64,000 nucleotides of DNA from Betaproteobacteria bacterium (GTDB lineage: Bacteria > Pseudomonadota > Gammaproteobacteria > Burkholderiales > Casimicrobiaceae). Position numbers and translations under genes: made by a program. Each line of letters begins with the position of its first letter. Position 1 is the first letter of the stretch. The notes under the pieces are model-generated. The model searched no databases, had not been told where the DNA came from, and worked only from the letters and a program-made list of their open reading frames with translations. Below, one piece after another: positions 1 through 10,813 of the stretch. The DNA lies in the NCBI GenBank assembly GCA_029884335.1, contig JAOUIA010000007.1, positions 19,733-83,732 of the forward strand, in the 5' to 3' direction.

Positions 1-751
1 AGAACGAGCGCACGCGCGGATCCTCGCTCTCGTCGCGCAGGCGGCGCGGGTCGCCCTCCGCGATGATCCCACGCGCCTTCTTGTGGATGAGGATGACGCG
101 GTCGGTGGCCGTGTAGATGCTCGCGAGGTCGTGCGTGACCATGACGAACGTCACGCCGGTCGCCTCGGCCAGCCGCCGGATCGTCGCGTCGAGCGAGGCG
201 GCGGTGATCGGGTCGAGCCCCGACGAGGGCTCGTCGAGGAACAGGATCTCGGGATCGAGCGCCATCGCGCGCGCGATGCCGGCGCGCTTCTGCATGCCGC
301 CCGACAGCTCGGCCGGCAGGTGCCCGGTGAACGCCTCGAGGCCGACCAGCTCGAGCTTCATGCGCGCGATGAGGTCGATCGCGTCGTCGGGCAGGCTGGT
401 GGCGGTCTCGAGCGGCAGCCGCACGTTCTCGAGCAGCGTCATGGAGCCGAACAGCGCGCCCGACTGGTACATGACGCCGAAGCGCGACAGGATGCGCTCG
501 CGCGCGTCGCCTTCGGCGGTGGCAATGTCGTCGTCGCCGAACAGGACCTTGCCGCGGATCGGCGGCAGCAGCCCGATCATGTTCTTCAGGATCGTGCTCT
601 TGCCGGAACCCGAGCCGCCGAGGATGCCGAACACCTCGCCTCGGCGCACCTCGAAGTTGACGTCGGTCAGGAGCGGCACGCCGTCGTAGCCGGTGTCCAG
701 CCCGATCACGCGGATGATCGGCTCTCCCTTGGCGCCCGTCGTCGTTCCCAT
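1..751 (-). CDS. MlaF-like ABC transporter ATP-binding protein (3' end cut by window)
   Basis: ATPase of an MCE/Mla-type phospholipid or hydrophobic-compound transporter, acting at the inner-membrane face. Read on the minus strand from ATG at 751, the protein begins MGTTTGAKGEPIIRV and has Walker A GGSGSGKST at about residues 45-53, an ABC signature ELSGGMQKR, and Walker B EILFLDEPSSGLDP followed by the D-loop and a switch His (MVTHDL). The frame is open to base 1, so the stop lies outside the window; about 250 residues are visible, close to full length for the family. It starts 5 bp after the stop of the permease gene, so the two are one operon. Family is clear; the transported lipid is inference. 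Confidence 0.9.
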   Translation of the reverse strand, partial: MGTTTGAKGEPIIRVIGLDTGYDGVPLLTDVNFEVRRGEVFGILGGSGSGKSTILKNMIGLLPPIRGKVLFGDDDIATAEGDARERILSRFGVMYQSGALFGSMTLLENVRLPLETATSLPDDAIDLIARMKLELVGLEAFTGHLPAELSGGMQKRAGIARAMALDPEILFLDEPSSGLDPITAASLDATIRRLAEATGVTFVMVTHDLASIYTATDRVILIHKKARGIIAEGDPRRLRDESEDPRVRSF

Positions 752-756
752 GGCCT

Positions 757-1875
757 TCAGAAGTCGAGCACGTAGTAGGCCAGCGCGAACAGGCCGTCGA
801 CGACGACCAGCATGATGATGCACGACACGACCGCCCGCGTCGCGGAGTCGCCGACCGCCGACGCCCCCGCCGCCGTCTGCAGGCCGCGCAGGCAGCCGAT
901 GCCGCCGATCAGGATCGCGAAGAAGAACGTCTTGATGAAGCCGGCGATGAAGTCCTTCATGTTCACCGCGACGTCCGCCTCGCGGAAGAACGTGATGAAC
1001 GGGATGCCGAACGTCTGCATCGTCACCGCGCCGCCGATCAGCCCCACGACGTCGGAGAACAGCGTGAGCAGCGGGGCCATCATCACGAGCGCGATGATCC
1101 GCGGCGTGACGAGGAAGCGGACCGGGTCGAGGCCCATCGTCGTCAGCGCGTCGACCTCCTGGTTGACGCGCATGGTGCCGATCTCGGCGGCAAACGCGGC
1201 CCCCGAGCGGCCGGCGAGCAGGATCGCCGTCATCAGCGGCCCCAGCTCGCGCAGCATCGACAGCGCGATCAGGTCGGCGACGAAGATCTCCGCGCCGAAG
1301 CGCTTCATCGGGACCGCGGACTGGAACGCCAGGATCATGCCGAGCAGGAAGCTGATGAGCGCGACGATCGGCAGCGCGTCCGCGCCCGCGCGCTCGGCGA
1401 CGCGCCACACGTCGCGCCAGCGCACGGTGTGAGGGTGCGTGAACGCGTGGGCCAGCGCGGCGGTCGTCTCGCCGATGAAGCGGATCTGTGTGCGGAGGTC
1501 GCGTCCCACCTGTGCCGCGGCACGTCCGATCTCCTCGACGATCGGGATGCGCGGCGGCGGCGGGTCGAGGTCGTGCTCGAGCCGCCGGGCGTCGAACTGG
1601 CGGAGCAGCGCGTCGAACGGCGGCCGCAGGTTCTTCACCTCCAGCGGCGCGGCACGCTCGTGGCGCAGCAGCTCGACCAGCAGCGCGGCGCCGGCGCCGT
1701 CGCAGTAATCTACGCCGCTTGCGTCGATGAGCACCGGGCGCGAAGGCTCGGAGGCGACCGCGTCGCGCACCGGCTTCCAGAGCTCCTTCAGCGCCGCGGC
1801 GTCGAGGCGGCCGGTCAGCGTGAGGACGCGCTGGCCGCCCTGGTCGTCGGCAACGGCAAACGCGGCCACGGCCAT
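757..1875 (-). CDS. MlaE-family ABC permease with N-terminal STAS domain
   Basis: Integral membrane permease of an MCE/Mla-type lipid transporter. Residues 1-105 resemble a STAS domain (LTLTGRLDAAAL, then LIDASGVDYCDGAG), and about 120-372 are the MlaE domain with hydrophobic segments from about residue 168. The conserved MlaE core is visible at 209-235 (RELGPLMTAILLAGRSG) and the loop VNQEVDALTTMGLDP at 237-251. STAS-MlaE fusions are a known variant; here the STAS part probably replaces a separate MlaB-like subunit. It precedes the ATPase gene by 5 bp. The MCE substrate-binding subunit would be expected beyond base 1. Starts at ATG 1875. Confidence 0.92.
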   Translation of the reverse strand: MAVAAFAVADDQGGQRVLTLTGRLDAAALKELWKPVRDAVASEPSRPVLIDASGVDYCDGAGAALLVELLRHERAAPLEVKNLRPPFDALLRQFDARRLEHDLDPPPPRIPIVEEIGRAAAQVGRDLRTQIRFIGETTAALAHAFTHPHTVRWRDVWRVAERAGADALPIVALISFLLGMILAFQSAVPMKRFGAEIFVADLIALSMLRELGPLMTAILLAGRSGAAFAAEIGTMRVNQEVDALTTMGLDPVRFLVTPRIIALVMMAPLLTLFSDVVGLIGGAVTMQTFGIPFITFFREADVAVNMKDFIAGFIKTFFFAILIGGIGCLRGLQTAAGASAVGDSATRAVVSCIIMLVVVDGLFALAYYVLDF

Positions 1876-1883
1876 TTCGCGCC

Positions 1884-2282
1884 CTAGTCGGCGAGCTCGA
1901 CCTGCGTGCCGAACACGCGCACGCGATCGCCCTCGCGCAGCGCCGGCTCGTAGGCCTGCGACAGCGTGCGCGTCCCGCCCGAGTCCATGCGCACGACGAT
2001 CTCCCAGCGCGACCGCTCGTAGGACTGCGGGCGCTTGGCGTACCCGGCTCCGCCGGCCGCGCCGAGCACGACGACGTTGCCCGACGTGAAGTTGTACTGC
2101 GTGGACACGCGGCCGGGCGTCTCACCGGGGAACGCGGCCGAGGTGCCGAGCGGCGTCCACGCCTGCTTCTCGGTGGCGGTGCGGATCGCCTCGACGCGAC
2201 CGCAGTTGTCGCAGCGATCCTGCGCCGCCGCCGGCGCGGCGGCGAGCAGCACGACCAGCAGGGAGGTTGCGAGCGGCAGCAT
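1884..2282 (-). CDS. Small exported protein, glycine-zipper remnant/SlyB-like
   Basis: A 132-residue protein with a clear signal peptide (MLPLATSLLVVLLAAAPAAA, cleavage probably after AAA-Q). The mature part has a CDNC motif near its N-terminus, a short Gly/Ala stretch (VVVLGAAGGAG) and a C-terminal half ending DRVRVFGTQVELAD, resembling the tail of betaproteobacterial SlyB-like/glycine-zipper outer-membrane proteins. The zipper is short, so this is a weak family call. ATG at 2282 is chosen because it starts the signal peptide and follows the upstream stop codon by 1 bp; an in-frame upstream ATG at 2348 would lie inside the neighbouring gene. Function unknown. Confidence 0.7.
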   Translation of the reverse strand: MLPLATSLLVVLLAAAPAAAQDRCDNCGRVEAIRTATEKQAWTPLGTSAAFPGETPGRVSTQYNFTSGNVVVLGAAGGAGYAKRPQSYERSRWEIVVRMDSGGTRTLSQAYEPALREGDRVRVFGTQVELAD

Positions 2283-2283
2283 C

Positions 2284-3192
2284 CTAATCCTGGTACTGCT
2301 GAAGGTAGAACATCGCGTGCAGCAGCGGGCCGGGCGCGCCCAGTCCACCGAACCAGCGGTGAAAGATCGCGTCGATCTCGCCGCTGCGGTACAGCGCGAC
2401 GAGCGCGCGGTTGACTGCCAGGCGGAAGTCGGGATCGTCGCGGCGCACGACGATCGCGTACGGCTCGTACGAGAAGTCGTCGCCGACGAACGCGTAGCTG
2501 ACCGGCTTGGCCGCCCGCGCGCGCTGCCAGGTGAGCACGATGCGGTCGCCCGCCACGCCGTCGACCTTGCCCGCCGCCAGCGCGGCCATGCCTTCGGCGA
2601 TGCTGGCGACCGGTACGAGCGTGGCCGGCGCGCCGATGGCCGTGAGCTGCGTCGTCAGCGCGCGCTCGGTGGTCGTGCCCGGAATCGCGGCGACCCGGCG
2701 GCCCTTGAGGCCCGCGAGCCGCGCGATCTTCGCCTCCGCGCGCACGAGCACGCTGCCGCCGTCGACGTAGAACGGCACGCTGAAGTCGACCTGCTCCATG
2801 CGGCCCAGCGTGATCGTCGTGGTGCCGCACTCCGCGTCCACCTCGCCCTTCGCGACCGCCTCCAGCCGCGCGGCGGCGTCGACGCCGCGCCACTGCACGT
2901 CGAGCCTGGCCAGCCCGAGGCGCGCGCGGATCGACTCGGCGACGCGCTCGCACAACTCGACCGCGTAGCCGCGCACGCGATCGCCGTCCTTGAACGAGAA
3001 CGGCGCGGCCGCCTCGCGGTAGGCGAAGCGCACCACTCCTCCCGACTTGATGCGGTCGAGCGTCGCGCTCGCCGCCGCGGCCGGAACCGCAACGGCCGAA
3101 AACGCTGCCGCCAGCAACCAGGCGACGGCGCGCGCGCGCAGCCCGGCGCGGCGGCCGCACGTGTCCGACTCAGGCGATCCCATGCGCTGCAA
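2284..3192 (-). CDS. Periplasmic amino-acid-type ABC substrate-binding protein (SBP_bac_3)
   Basis: Periplasmic solute receptor of the polar amino acid family. A hydrophobic export signal occupies about residues 22-43 after a long charged N-terminus, so the true start may be the Met at residue 4. The fold is shown by VVRFAYREAAAPFSF, GYAVELCERVAESI, ECGTTTITLGRMEQVDFSVPFY and IPGTTTERAL. It ends 1 bp before the start of the small exported protein, so the two are probably co-transcribed. It is divergent from, and clearly related to, the receptor at 3347. No membrane or ATPase subunit of the matching type is adjacent, so it is an orphan receptor or serves a distant transporter. Ligand unknown. 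Confidence 0.85.
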   Translation of the reverse strand: MQRMGSPESDTCGRRAGLRARAVAWLLAAAFSAVAVPAAAASATLDRIKSGGVVRFAYREAAAPFSFKDGDRVRGYAVELCERVAESIRARLGLARLDVQWRGVDAAARLEAVAKGEVDAECGTTTITLGRMEQVDFSVPFYVDGGSVLVRAEAKIARLAGLKGRRVAAIPGTTTERALTTQLTAIGAPATLVPVASIAEGMAALAAGKVDGVAGDRIVLTWQRARAAKPVSYAFVGDDFSYEPYAIVVRRDDPDFRLAVNRALVALYRSGEIDAIFHRWFGGLGAPGPLLHAMFYLQQYQD

Positions 3193-3346
3193 TCACGACC
3201 TCCGGGAGACCGGCGCAGTCTAGCACGCGCACCGGCGCCCGCAGCACCGTCCGCCCGGTGGCACGGCCGCTGTCCAGTCTCACCCGAAGCCGCGCGTCGG
3301 CTACCATTCCGGTTCGCTCGTCGCTTCGCCCACCCCGGAGAGCCCC

Positions 3347-4210
3347 ATGAGACCCGCCCGCCTGTTCGTCGCACTCGTCCTGGCCGCGACCGCGGCGCTG
3401 CCCGCCGCTGCGCAGGCGCCGGCGGACACGCTCGGCCGCATCCGCGCCGCCAAGGCCATCAACGTCGCCTTCGCCGGCGACTCGCTGCCGTTCTCGTTCG
3501 TCGACAAGGACACCCGCCCGGCCGGGTACTCGATCGACCTGTGCAACAAGGTGATCGCGGGCATCGCGCGCGCCGTCAACGAGCCGAACCTCAAGGTGAA
3601 CTGGAAGATCGGCACCACCGCCGAGCGCCTGGCGATGGTCGCCGACGGCCGCGCCGAGCTCGAGTGCGGCAACACCACGCCGACGCTCGGCCGCATGAAG
3701 GGCGTGGACTTCTCGTCGATGGTGTTCGTCGATTCCAGCGGCCTGATGGTGCGGCGCGACGCCAAGGCGACGCGCTTCGGCGAGCTCGGCGGCAGGAAGA
3801 TCGCCGTGATCGGCGGCACCACCACCGAGGCGCGCCTCCAGGCGGCGCTCAAGGAGCGGCTGGTCAACGCGGAGGTCGTGCGCGTGCGCGACGCGGGCGA
3901 GGCGGTGGCAATGCTCGACGCCGGCAGCGTCGACGCGTTCGCGAGCGACAAGCTCAAGCTGGTGGGCGCGGCGCTGCAGTCCAGGGACGCGAAGGCGCTG
4001 GCGGTGCTCGAGGAGAACATCTCGCTCGAGCCGTACGCTTTCGCCGTGCCGCGCAACGACAGCGCCTACCGCCTCGAGGTCAATCGCGCGCTGGCGCAGG
4101 TGTTCTCCAGTGGCGAGCTGCAGTCGATCTTCGGCCGCTGGTTCGGCTCGCTCGGCCCGCCGTCCGGCCTGCTCCTATCGCTTTATGCGCTGAACGCGCT
4201 GCCCGAGTAG
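3347..4210 (+). CDS. Periplasmic amino-acid-type ABC substrate-binding protein (SBP_bac_3)
   Basis: 287 residues with a signal peptide (LFVALVLAATAALPAAAQA) and SBP_bac_3 motifs: INVAFAGDSLPFSF, GYSIDLCNKVI, LECGNTTPTLGRMKGVDFS, IAVIGGTTTEARL. The shared ECG.TT.TLGRM..VDFS block shows it is a paralogue of the divergent gene at 2284. A GGAGAG ribosome-binding site precedes the ATG. It lies 81 bp upstream of xdhA with a GC-rich hairpin between, so it may not belong to the xdh operon. Ligand not predictable from sequence. Confidence 0.87.
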   Translation: MRPARLFVALVLAATAALPAAAQAPADTLGRIRAAKAINVAFAGDSLPFSFVDKDTRPAGYSIDLCNKVIAGIARAVNEPNLKVNWKIGTTAERLAMVADGRAELECGNTTPTLGRMKGVDFSSMVFVDSSGLMVRRDAKATRFGELGGRKIAVIGGTTTEARLQAALKERLVNAEVVRVRDAGEAVAMLDAGSVDAFASDKLKLVGAALQSRDAKALAVLEENISLEPYAFAVPRNDSAYRLEVNRALAQVFSSGELQSIFGRWFGSLGPPSGLLLSLYALNALPE

Positions 4211-4226
4211 GCCCGCGCAGGGGAGG

Positions 4227-4260
4227 CCGCGGCGGCGGATTGACAGCCGCCGGGCCGCGG
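4227..4260 (+). terminator. GC-rich hairpin between receptor gene and xdhA
   Basis: An imperfect palindrome pairs CCGCGGCGGCGG (4227-4238) with CCGCCGGGCCGCGG (4247-4260) around an 8-base loop. It lacks a downstream T-run, so it is at best a weak terminator or attenuating structure separating the receptor gene from xdhA. Confidence 0.3.
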
Positions 4261-4291
4261 GCGAGCATCGCCCCGCTCCCTGCCCGGCCGC

Positions 4292-5796
<1,505 letters not shown>

Positions 5797-5800
<4 letters not shown>

Positions 5801-8112
5801 ACGACACGGGCGCAGCCCTCCCGATCGCGGCAACCGGCGTGGCGCACGAGTCGGCCGAACTGCACGTGAGCGGCCGCGCCGCGTACACCGACGACCTGCC
5901 CGAGCCGCTCGGCACGCTGCACGTGGCGCTGGGACTCTCGCCGGTCGCGCACGGCCGCCTGCGCGGCGTCGACCTCGACGCGGTGTGCGCGGCACCCGGC
6001 GTGGTCGACGTGATCGTCGCGGCCGACGTTCCCGGCGTCAACGACGTCGGCCCGATCCAGCACGACGACCCGATCCTCGCCGACGGCGTCGTGCACTTCG
6101 CGGGACAGCCGGTGTTCGCGGTCGCCGCGACGAGCGTCGGGGCCGCGCGCCGCGCTGCGCGCCTCGCGCGCTACGACATCGAGCCGCTGCCCGCGATCCT
6201 CACCATCGAGGAGGCGCTCGCTGCCGGCTCGTACGTGCTGCCGCCCGTGCACGTGTCGCGCGGCGACGCGGCGCGCGCGATCGCCGCCGCGCCGCACCGC
6301 CTCTCCGGCGAGATCGCGAGCGGCGGCCAGGACCACTTCTACCTCGAGGGGCAGGTCGCGCTCGCCGTTCCCGCCGACGACGGCGGCATGCACGTGCACT
6401 GCTCCACGCAGCACCCGGGCGAAGTGCAGCACATGGTCGCGCACGCGCTCGGCCTGCCCTCGCACGCGGTCGTGGTCGAGTGCCGGCGCATGGGCGGCGG
6501 CTTCGGCGGCAAGGAGACGCAGATGTCGCTGTTCGCCTGCGTCGCCGCGATCTTCGCCCGGCGCACCGGGCGCGCCGCGAAGCTGCGCCTCGACCGCGAC
6601 GACGACATGGTCGCGACCGGCAAGCGGCACGCGTTCGTCCACCGCTTCGACGTCGGCTTCGACGACGACGGCCGCATCCTCGGGCTCGACCTGACGCTCG
6701 CCTCGCGCTGCGGGTTCTCGGCCGACCTCTCCGGCCCGATCAACGACCGCGCCGTGTTCCACGCCGATAACGCCTACTGGCTGCCGGACGTCGCGATCCA
6801 CTCGTACCGCTGCCGCACGAACACGGTCTCCGACACCGCGTTCCGCGGCTTCGGCGGGCCGCAGGGCATGTTCGCCATCGAGGCGGTGATGGACGAGGTG
6901 GCGCGGGCACTGTCCCGCGACCCGCTCGACGTCCGCACGGTCAACCTCTACGGCACCACCGAGCGCAACGTCACGCCGTTCGGCATGGCGGTCGAGGACA
7001 ACATCGCGCCGCCGCTGATGGCCGAGCTCGCGCGCACGTCGCGCTACCGCGAGCGGCGCGCCGAGATCGCCGCGTGGAACCGCGAGAGCCCGGTGATCAG
7101 GCGCGGCATCGCGCTCACGCCGGTGAAGTTCGGCATCTCGTTCACGGCGACGCACTACAACCAGGCCGGCGCGCTCGTCCACGTGTACAGCGACGGCACG
7201 GTGATGCTCAACCACGGCGGCACCGAGATGGGCCAGGGGCTGTTCACCAAGGTGCGGCAGGTGGTCGCGCGCGAGCTGGGCTTGCCGCTCGCCGCGATCC
7301 GCGTCAGCGCCTCCGACACCAGCAAGGTGCCGAACGCGTCGCCTACTGCCGCGTCCTCCGGCAGCGACCTCAACGGCATGGCCGCGCGCGACGCGTGCCG
7401 CAAGCTGCGCGGGCGGCTCGCGGAGTTCGCCGCGCGCAAGTTCGACTGCGCGCCGGAGACCGTCGAGTTCCGCGACGGCGTCGTGCACGCGGGGGCGCAC
7501 GCGCTGCCGTTCGCCGAGCTCGCGCGCAGCGCCTACTTCTCACGCGTGCCGCTGTCGGCGACCGGCTTCTATGCGACGCCGAAGATCCACTACGACCGCA
7601 GGACGCTGTCGGGCCGGCCGTTCTTCTACTACGCGTACGGCGCGGCGGTCTCCGAGGTCGCCGTCGACACGCTGACCGGCGAGCACCGGCTGCTCGCGGT
7701 CGACATCCTCCACGACGTCGGCGACTCGCTCAACCCGGCGATCGACCGCGGCCAGATCGAGGGCGGCTTCCTCCAGGGTTGGGGGTGGCTCGCGATGGAG
7801 GAGCTGTGCTGGAACGGCAGGGGCGAGCTGACCACGCACGCGCCGTCGACCTACAAGATCCCCACCTCGCGCGACTGGCCGGACCGCGTGCGCATCGACT
7901 TCTGGCCCGAGCCCAACCGCGAGGAAACGATCTACCGCAGCAAGGCGGTCGGCGAGCCGCCGTTCATGCTGGCGCTCTCCGCGTTCCACGCGCTGCGCGA
8001 CGCGGTGGCGAGCGTTGCCGACTACCGGCTCGCGCCGCGGCTCGACGCTCCGGCGACCGACGAGCGCATTCTCGCCGCGGTCGCAGAGCTCAGGGTGCGG
8101 GCGCTGCGATGA
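5797..8112 (+). CDS. xdhB: Xanthine dehydrogenase large subunit (molybdopterin-binding)
   Basis: Catalytic subunit carrying the molybdenum cofactor. ATG at 5797 overlaps the xdhA stop and gives 771 residues, normal for XdhB. Visible Moco motifs are MGGGFGGKE, DTAFRGFGGPQGM, GGTEMGQGLFTKV, and the C-terminal KAVGEPPFML holding the catalytic base Glu. The sequence reads open further upstream in this frame only because of high GC content; the XdhB fold starts at MNDTGAALPIAATG. The stop overlaps the start of xdhC by ATGA. Substrate specificity for xanthine is inferred from family and from the xdhC and nucleobase-transport context. Confidence 0.96.
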
Positions 8113-9224
8113 TCGCCAACCTGCGCTGGACCGATGCGCTGCGCGACGCCGTGGGCAGCGGCGAGCGCGCGGTGCTGGTCGCCGTCGCCGCGGCGGCCGG
8201 CTCCACGCCGCGCGAGGCCGGGACTGCGATGGTCGTCACGCGCGACGCGCAGGCCGGAACGATCGGCGGCGGGCACCTCGAGTTCGAGGCCACGCGACTC
8301 GCACGCGAAGCGCTTGCCGCGGGCAACGGCGGCTCGTGGGCGGTGCGCTTCCCGCTCGCCGCGCGCCTGGGCCAGTGCTGCGGGGGCGTGGCCACGCTCG
8401 TGTTCGCGATGATCGACGCCGACTCTGGGCCGTGGCTCGACGTCGTCGCGAGCTGCCAGCGCGCCGCCACCGCCTGCGCGATCGTCGCCCGCCTCGGGGC
8501 GGGCAGCGGCGGCCGGCTCGTGGTCACGCTCGACGACGCGCGCGGCACGCTGGGCGACAGCGCGGTCGACTCCGCCTCGGTGGCCGATGCGCGCGCGCGC
8601 CTCGCGCAGGGCGAAGGCGGCACCGCGCTGGTCGAAACGGCAGGCGCCAGCCTGTTCGTTCACGTCCTGCGCCCATCTGCGTTTCACGTCCACGTGTTCG
8701 GCAACGGCCACGTCGGGCGCGCGCTGGTGCAGGTGCTGGGCGCGTTGCCCGCCGAAGTGGCGTGGGTCGACACGCGCGAGCACGACTTCCCGGCTGCGGT
8801 CCCCGCCAACGTCGAGGTCGTGGCCACCGACGATCCCGCGGCCGAGATCGCCGCGGCGCCGCGCGGAGCGTACGTGGTCGTGCTGACGCACAGCCACTCG
8901 CTCGACTTCGACGTCGTCGAGGCGGCGCTCGCCCGCGACGACCTCGCCTACGTCGGGATGATCGGCTCGAAGGCGAAGCGCGCGCAGTTCGAGCGCCGCC
9001 TGCTGCAGCGCGGGGTGCCGGCGGGAGCGCTGGAGCGGGTCACCTGTCCGGTCGGCGCCGCGCTCGCGAGCAAGGAGCCGGGCGTGATCGCCGTGGGCAT
9101 CGCAGCCGAGCTGCTGAAGCTGCGCGAGCAGGCGCTGCTCGCGGGCGGGCACGCGGCTTCCGCCGCCGCACCGATCGGTGCCAGAATGCGCGCGCTGCGT
9201 TCCACGGCCCCGCGCGACGAATGA
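8109..9224 (+). CDS. xdhC: Xanthine dehydrogenase accessory protein XdhC
   Basis: Chaperone that binds molybdenum cofactor, helps its sulfuration and delivers it to XdhB; it is not part of the mature enzyme. Diagnostic stretches are AGSTPREAG.AMVV, GTIGGGHLEFEA and LGQCCGG in the N-terminal XdhC/CoxI domain, then a Rossmann-like C-terminal domain (HVFGNGHVGRAL, YVGMIGSKAKR, PVGAALASKEPGVIAVGIAAELL). ATG 8109 overlaps the xdhB stop, and its own stop overlaps the start of the transporter ATPase (ATGA). 371 residues. Confidence 0.95.
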   Translation: MIANLRWTDALRDAVGSGERAVLVAVAAAAGSTPREAGTAMVVTRDAQAGTIGGGHLEFEATRLAREALAAGNGGSWAVRFPLAARLGQCCGGVATLVFAMIDADSGPWLDVVASCQRAATACAIVARLGAGSGGRLVVTLDDARGTLGDSAVDSASVADARARLAQGEGGTALVETAGASLFVHVLRPSAFHVHVFGNGHVGRALVQVLGALPAEVAWVDTREHDFPAAVPANVEVVATDDPAAEIAAAPRGAYVVVLTHSHSLDFDVVEAALARDDLAYVGMIGSKAKRAQFERRLLQRGVPAGALERVTCPVGAALASKEPGVIAVGIAAELLKLREQALLAGGHAASAAAPIGARMRALRSTAPRDE

Positions 9225-10813
9225 GCGTTCCGTCTCCCCGCCTCGCGCTGCGCGGCATCACGAAGGCGTATCCGTCGGTCGTCGCCAACGACGACATCGC
9301 GCTCGACGTGCTGCCCGGCGAGATCCACGCCGTGCTGGGCGAGAACGGCGCCGGCAAGTCCACGCTGATGAAGATCATCTACGGCGTGGTGAAGCCCGAC
9401 CGGGGCACGATCGCGTGGGAGGGCTCGCCGGTGGTCATCGCCAACCCGGCGCGGGCGCGTCGGCTGGGCATCGGCATGGTGTTCCAGCACTTCTCGCTGT
9501 TCGAGACGCTGACCGTCGCCGAGAACATCGCGCTCGCGCTCGAGGCCGACCGCGCGGGGCCCGGCCTGTCGCAGCGCATCGGCGACGTCTCCGCGCACTA
9601 CGGGCTGCCGCTCGAACCGGACCGCCACGTGCACACGATGAGCGTGGGCGAGCGCCAGCGCGTGGAGATCGTGCGCTGCCTGCTGCAGGGCCCGCGGCTG
9701 CTCATCATGGACGAGCCGACGTCGGTGCTGACGCCGCAGGCGGTGGAGAAGCTCTTCGAGACGCTGCGCACGCTGGCGAGCGAAGGCTGCAGCATCCTCT
9801 ACATCAGCCACAAGCTCGACGAGATCCGCGCGCTGTGCCAGAAGGCCACCGTGCTGCGGGCCGGCCGCGTCACCGGCACCTGCGACCCGCGCGAGGAGAC
9901 TTCGGAGTCGCTCGCGCGCATGATGATCGGCGGCGACCTGCCGCGCCCGCGCCACGCCGCGGCGAAGGCCGGCGCCGAGCGCCTCGCCGTCGACCACCTG
10001 ACGCTGCCCGCCGACGACCCGTTCGGAACGTCGCTGCACGCGATCTCGCTCGCCGTGCGCGCGGGCGAGATCGTCGGCATCGCCGGCGTGTCGGGCAACG
10101 GCCAGAAGGAGCTCATGGCGGCGCTCTCCGGGGAGCGGCCGGTCGACGACGCCAACGCGATCCGCCTCGACGGCGCGCCGGTGGGCACGCTCGACGCGGC
10201 GAAGCGGCGCGCGATGGGCCTTGCGTTCGTGCCCGAGGAGCGGCTCGGGCGCGGCGCGGTGCCCGAACTTTCGCTCGCCGAGAACGCGCTCCTCACCGCG
10301 CACCGGCAGTCGATGGTGTCGCGCGGGTTCGTGCGGTCCGAAGCGGTGCGCACCTATGCCGAGGACACGATCAGGGCGTTCGGCGTGAAGGCGGGCGGGC
10401 CGCACGCCGCGGCGCGCAGCCTGTCCGGCGGCAACCTCCAGAAGTACATCGTCGGCCGCGAGATCCGCCAGAAGCCGCGCGTGATGATCGCCGCGCAGCC
10501 GACCTGGGGCGTCGACGTCGGCGCCGCGGCGCAGATCCGCCAGGCGCTGATCGACCTGCGCGAGGCAGGCGTTGCCGTGCTCGTCGTGTCGGAGGAGCTC
10601 GACGAGCTCTTCGAGATCTGCGACCGGCTCGCCGTGATCGCGCAGGGCCGGCTCTCCGAGGCGAAGGACATCGCCGACACCAATGCGGGCGAGATCGGGC
10701 AGCTGATGGCGGGCTCGTTCGTCGCCGCAGGGCCGCACGGCCAGCGCCGCTTCTCGCCGGCGGGCGCGCTCGGCCTCGACGCCGAGCCCGGGACGGGGGA
10801 CCGCGAGCCATGA
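9221..10813 (+). CDS. Nucleoside/purine-type ABC transporter ATPase, two cassettes
   Basis: Tandem ATPase of the Bmp/Nup (simple sugar/nucleoside) importer class, 530 residues. Cassette 1 has Walker A GENGAGKST at 40-48, signature MSVGERQRVEI, and Walker B LLIMDEPTSVL. Cassette 2 has the usual degenerate P-loop GVSGNGQKEL and signature LSGGNLQKYIVGREI. The start ATG 9221 overlaps the xdhC stop, and the stop overlaps the next permease start, so xdh enzyme and transporter form one translationally coupled unit. This supports uptake of a purine or nucleoside; a sugar substrate cannot be excluded from the family alone. Confidence 0.93.
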   Translation: MSVPSPRLALRGITKAYPSVVANDDIALDVLPGEIHAVLGENGAGKSTLMKIIYGVVKPDRGTIAWEGSPVVIANPARARRLGIGMVFQHFSLFETLTVAENIALALEADRAGPGLSQRIGDVSAHYGLPLEPDRHVHTMSVGERQRVEIVRCLLQGPRLLIMDEPTSVLTPQAVEKLFETLRTLASEGCSILYISHKLDEIRALCQKATVLRAGRVTGTCDPREETSESLARMMIGGDLPRPRHAAAKAGAERLAVDHLTLPADDPFGTSLHAISLAVRAGEIVGIAGVSGNGQKELMAALSGERPVDDANAIRLDGAPVGTLDAAKRRAMGLAFVPEERLGRGAVPELSLAENALLTAHRQSMVSRGFVRSEAVRTYAEDTIRAFGVKAGGPHAAARSLSGGNLQKYIVGREIRQKPRVMIAAQPTWGVDVGAAAQIRQALIDLREAGVAVLVVSEELDELFEICDRLAVIAQGRLSEAKDIADTNAGEIGQLMAGSFVAAGPHGQRRFSPAGALGLDAEPGTGDREP

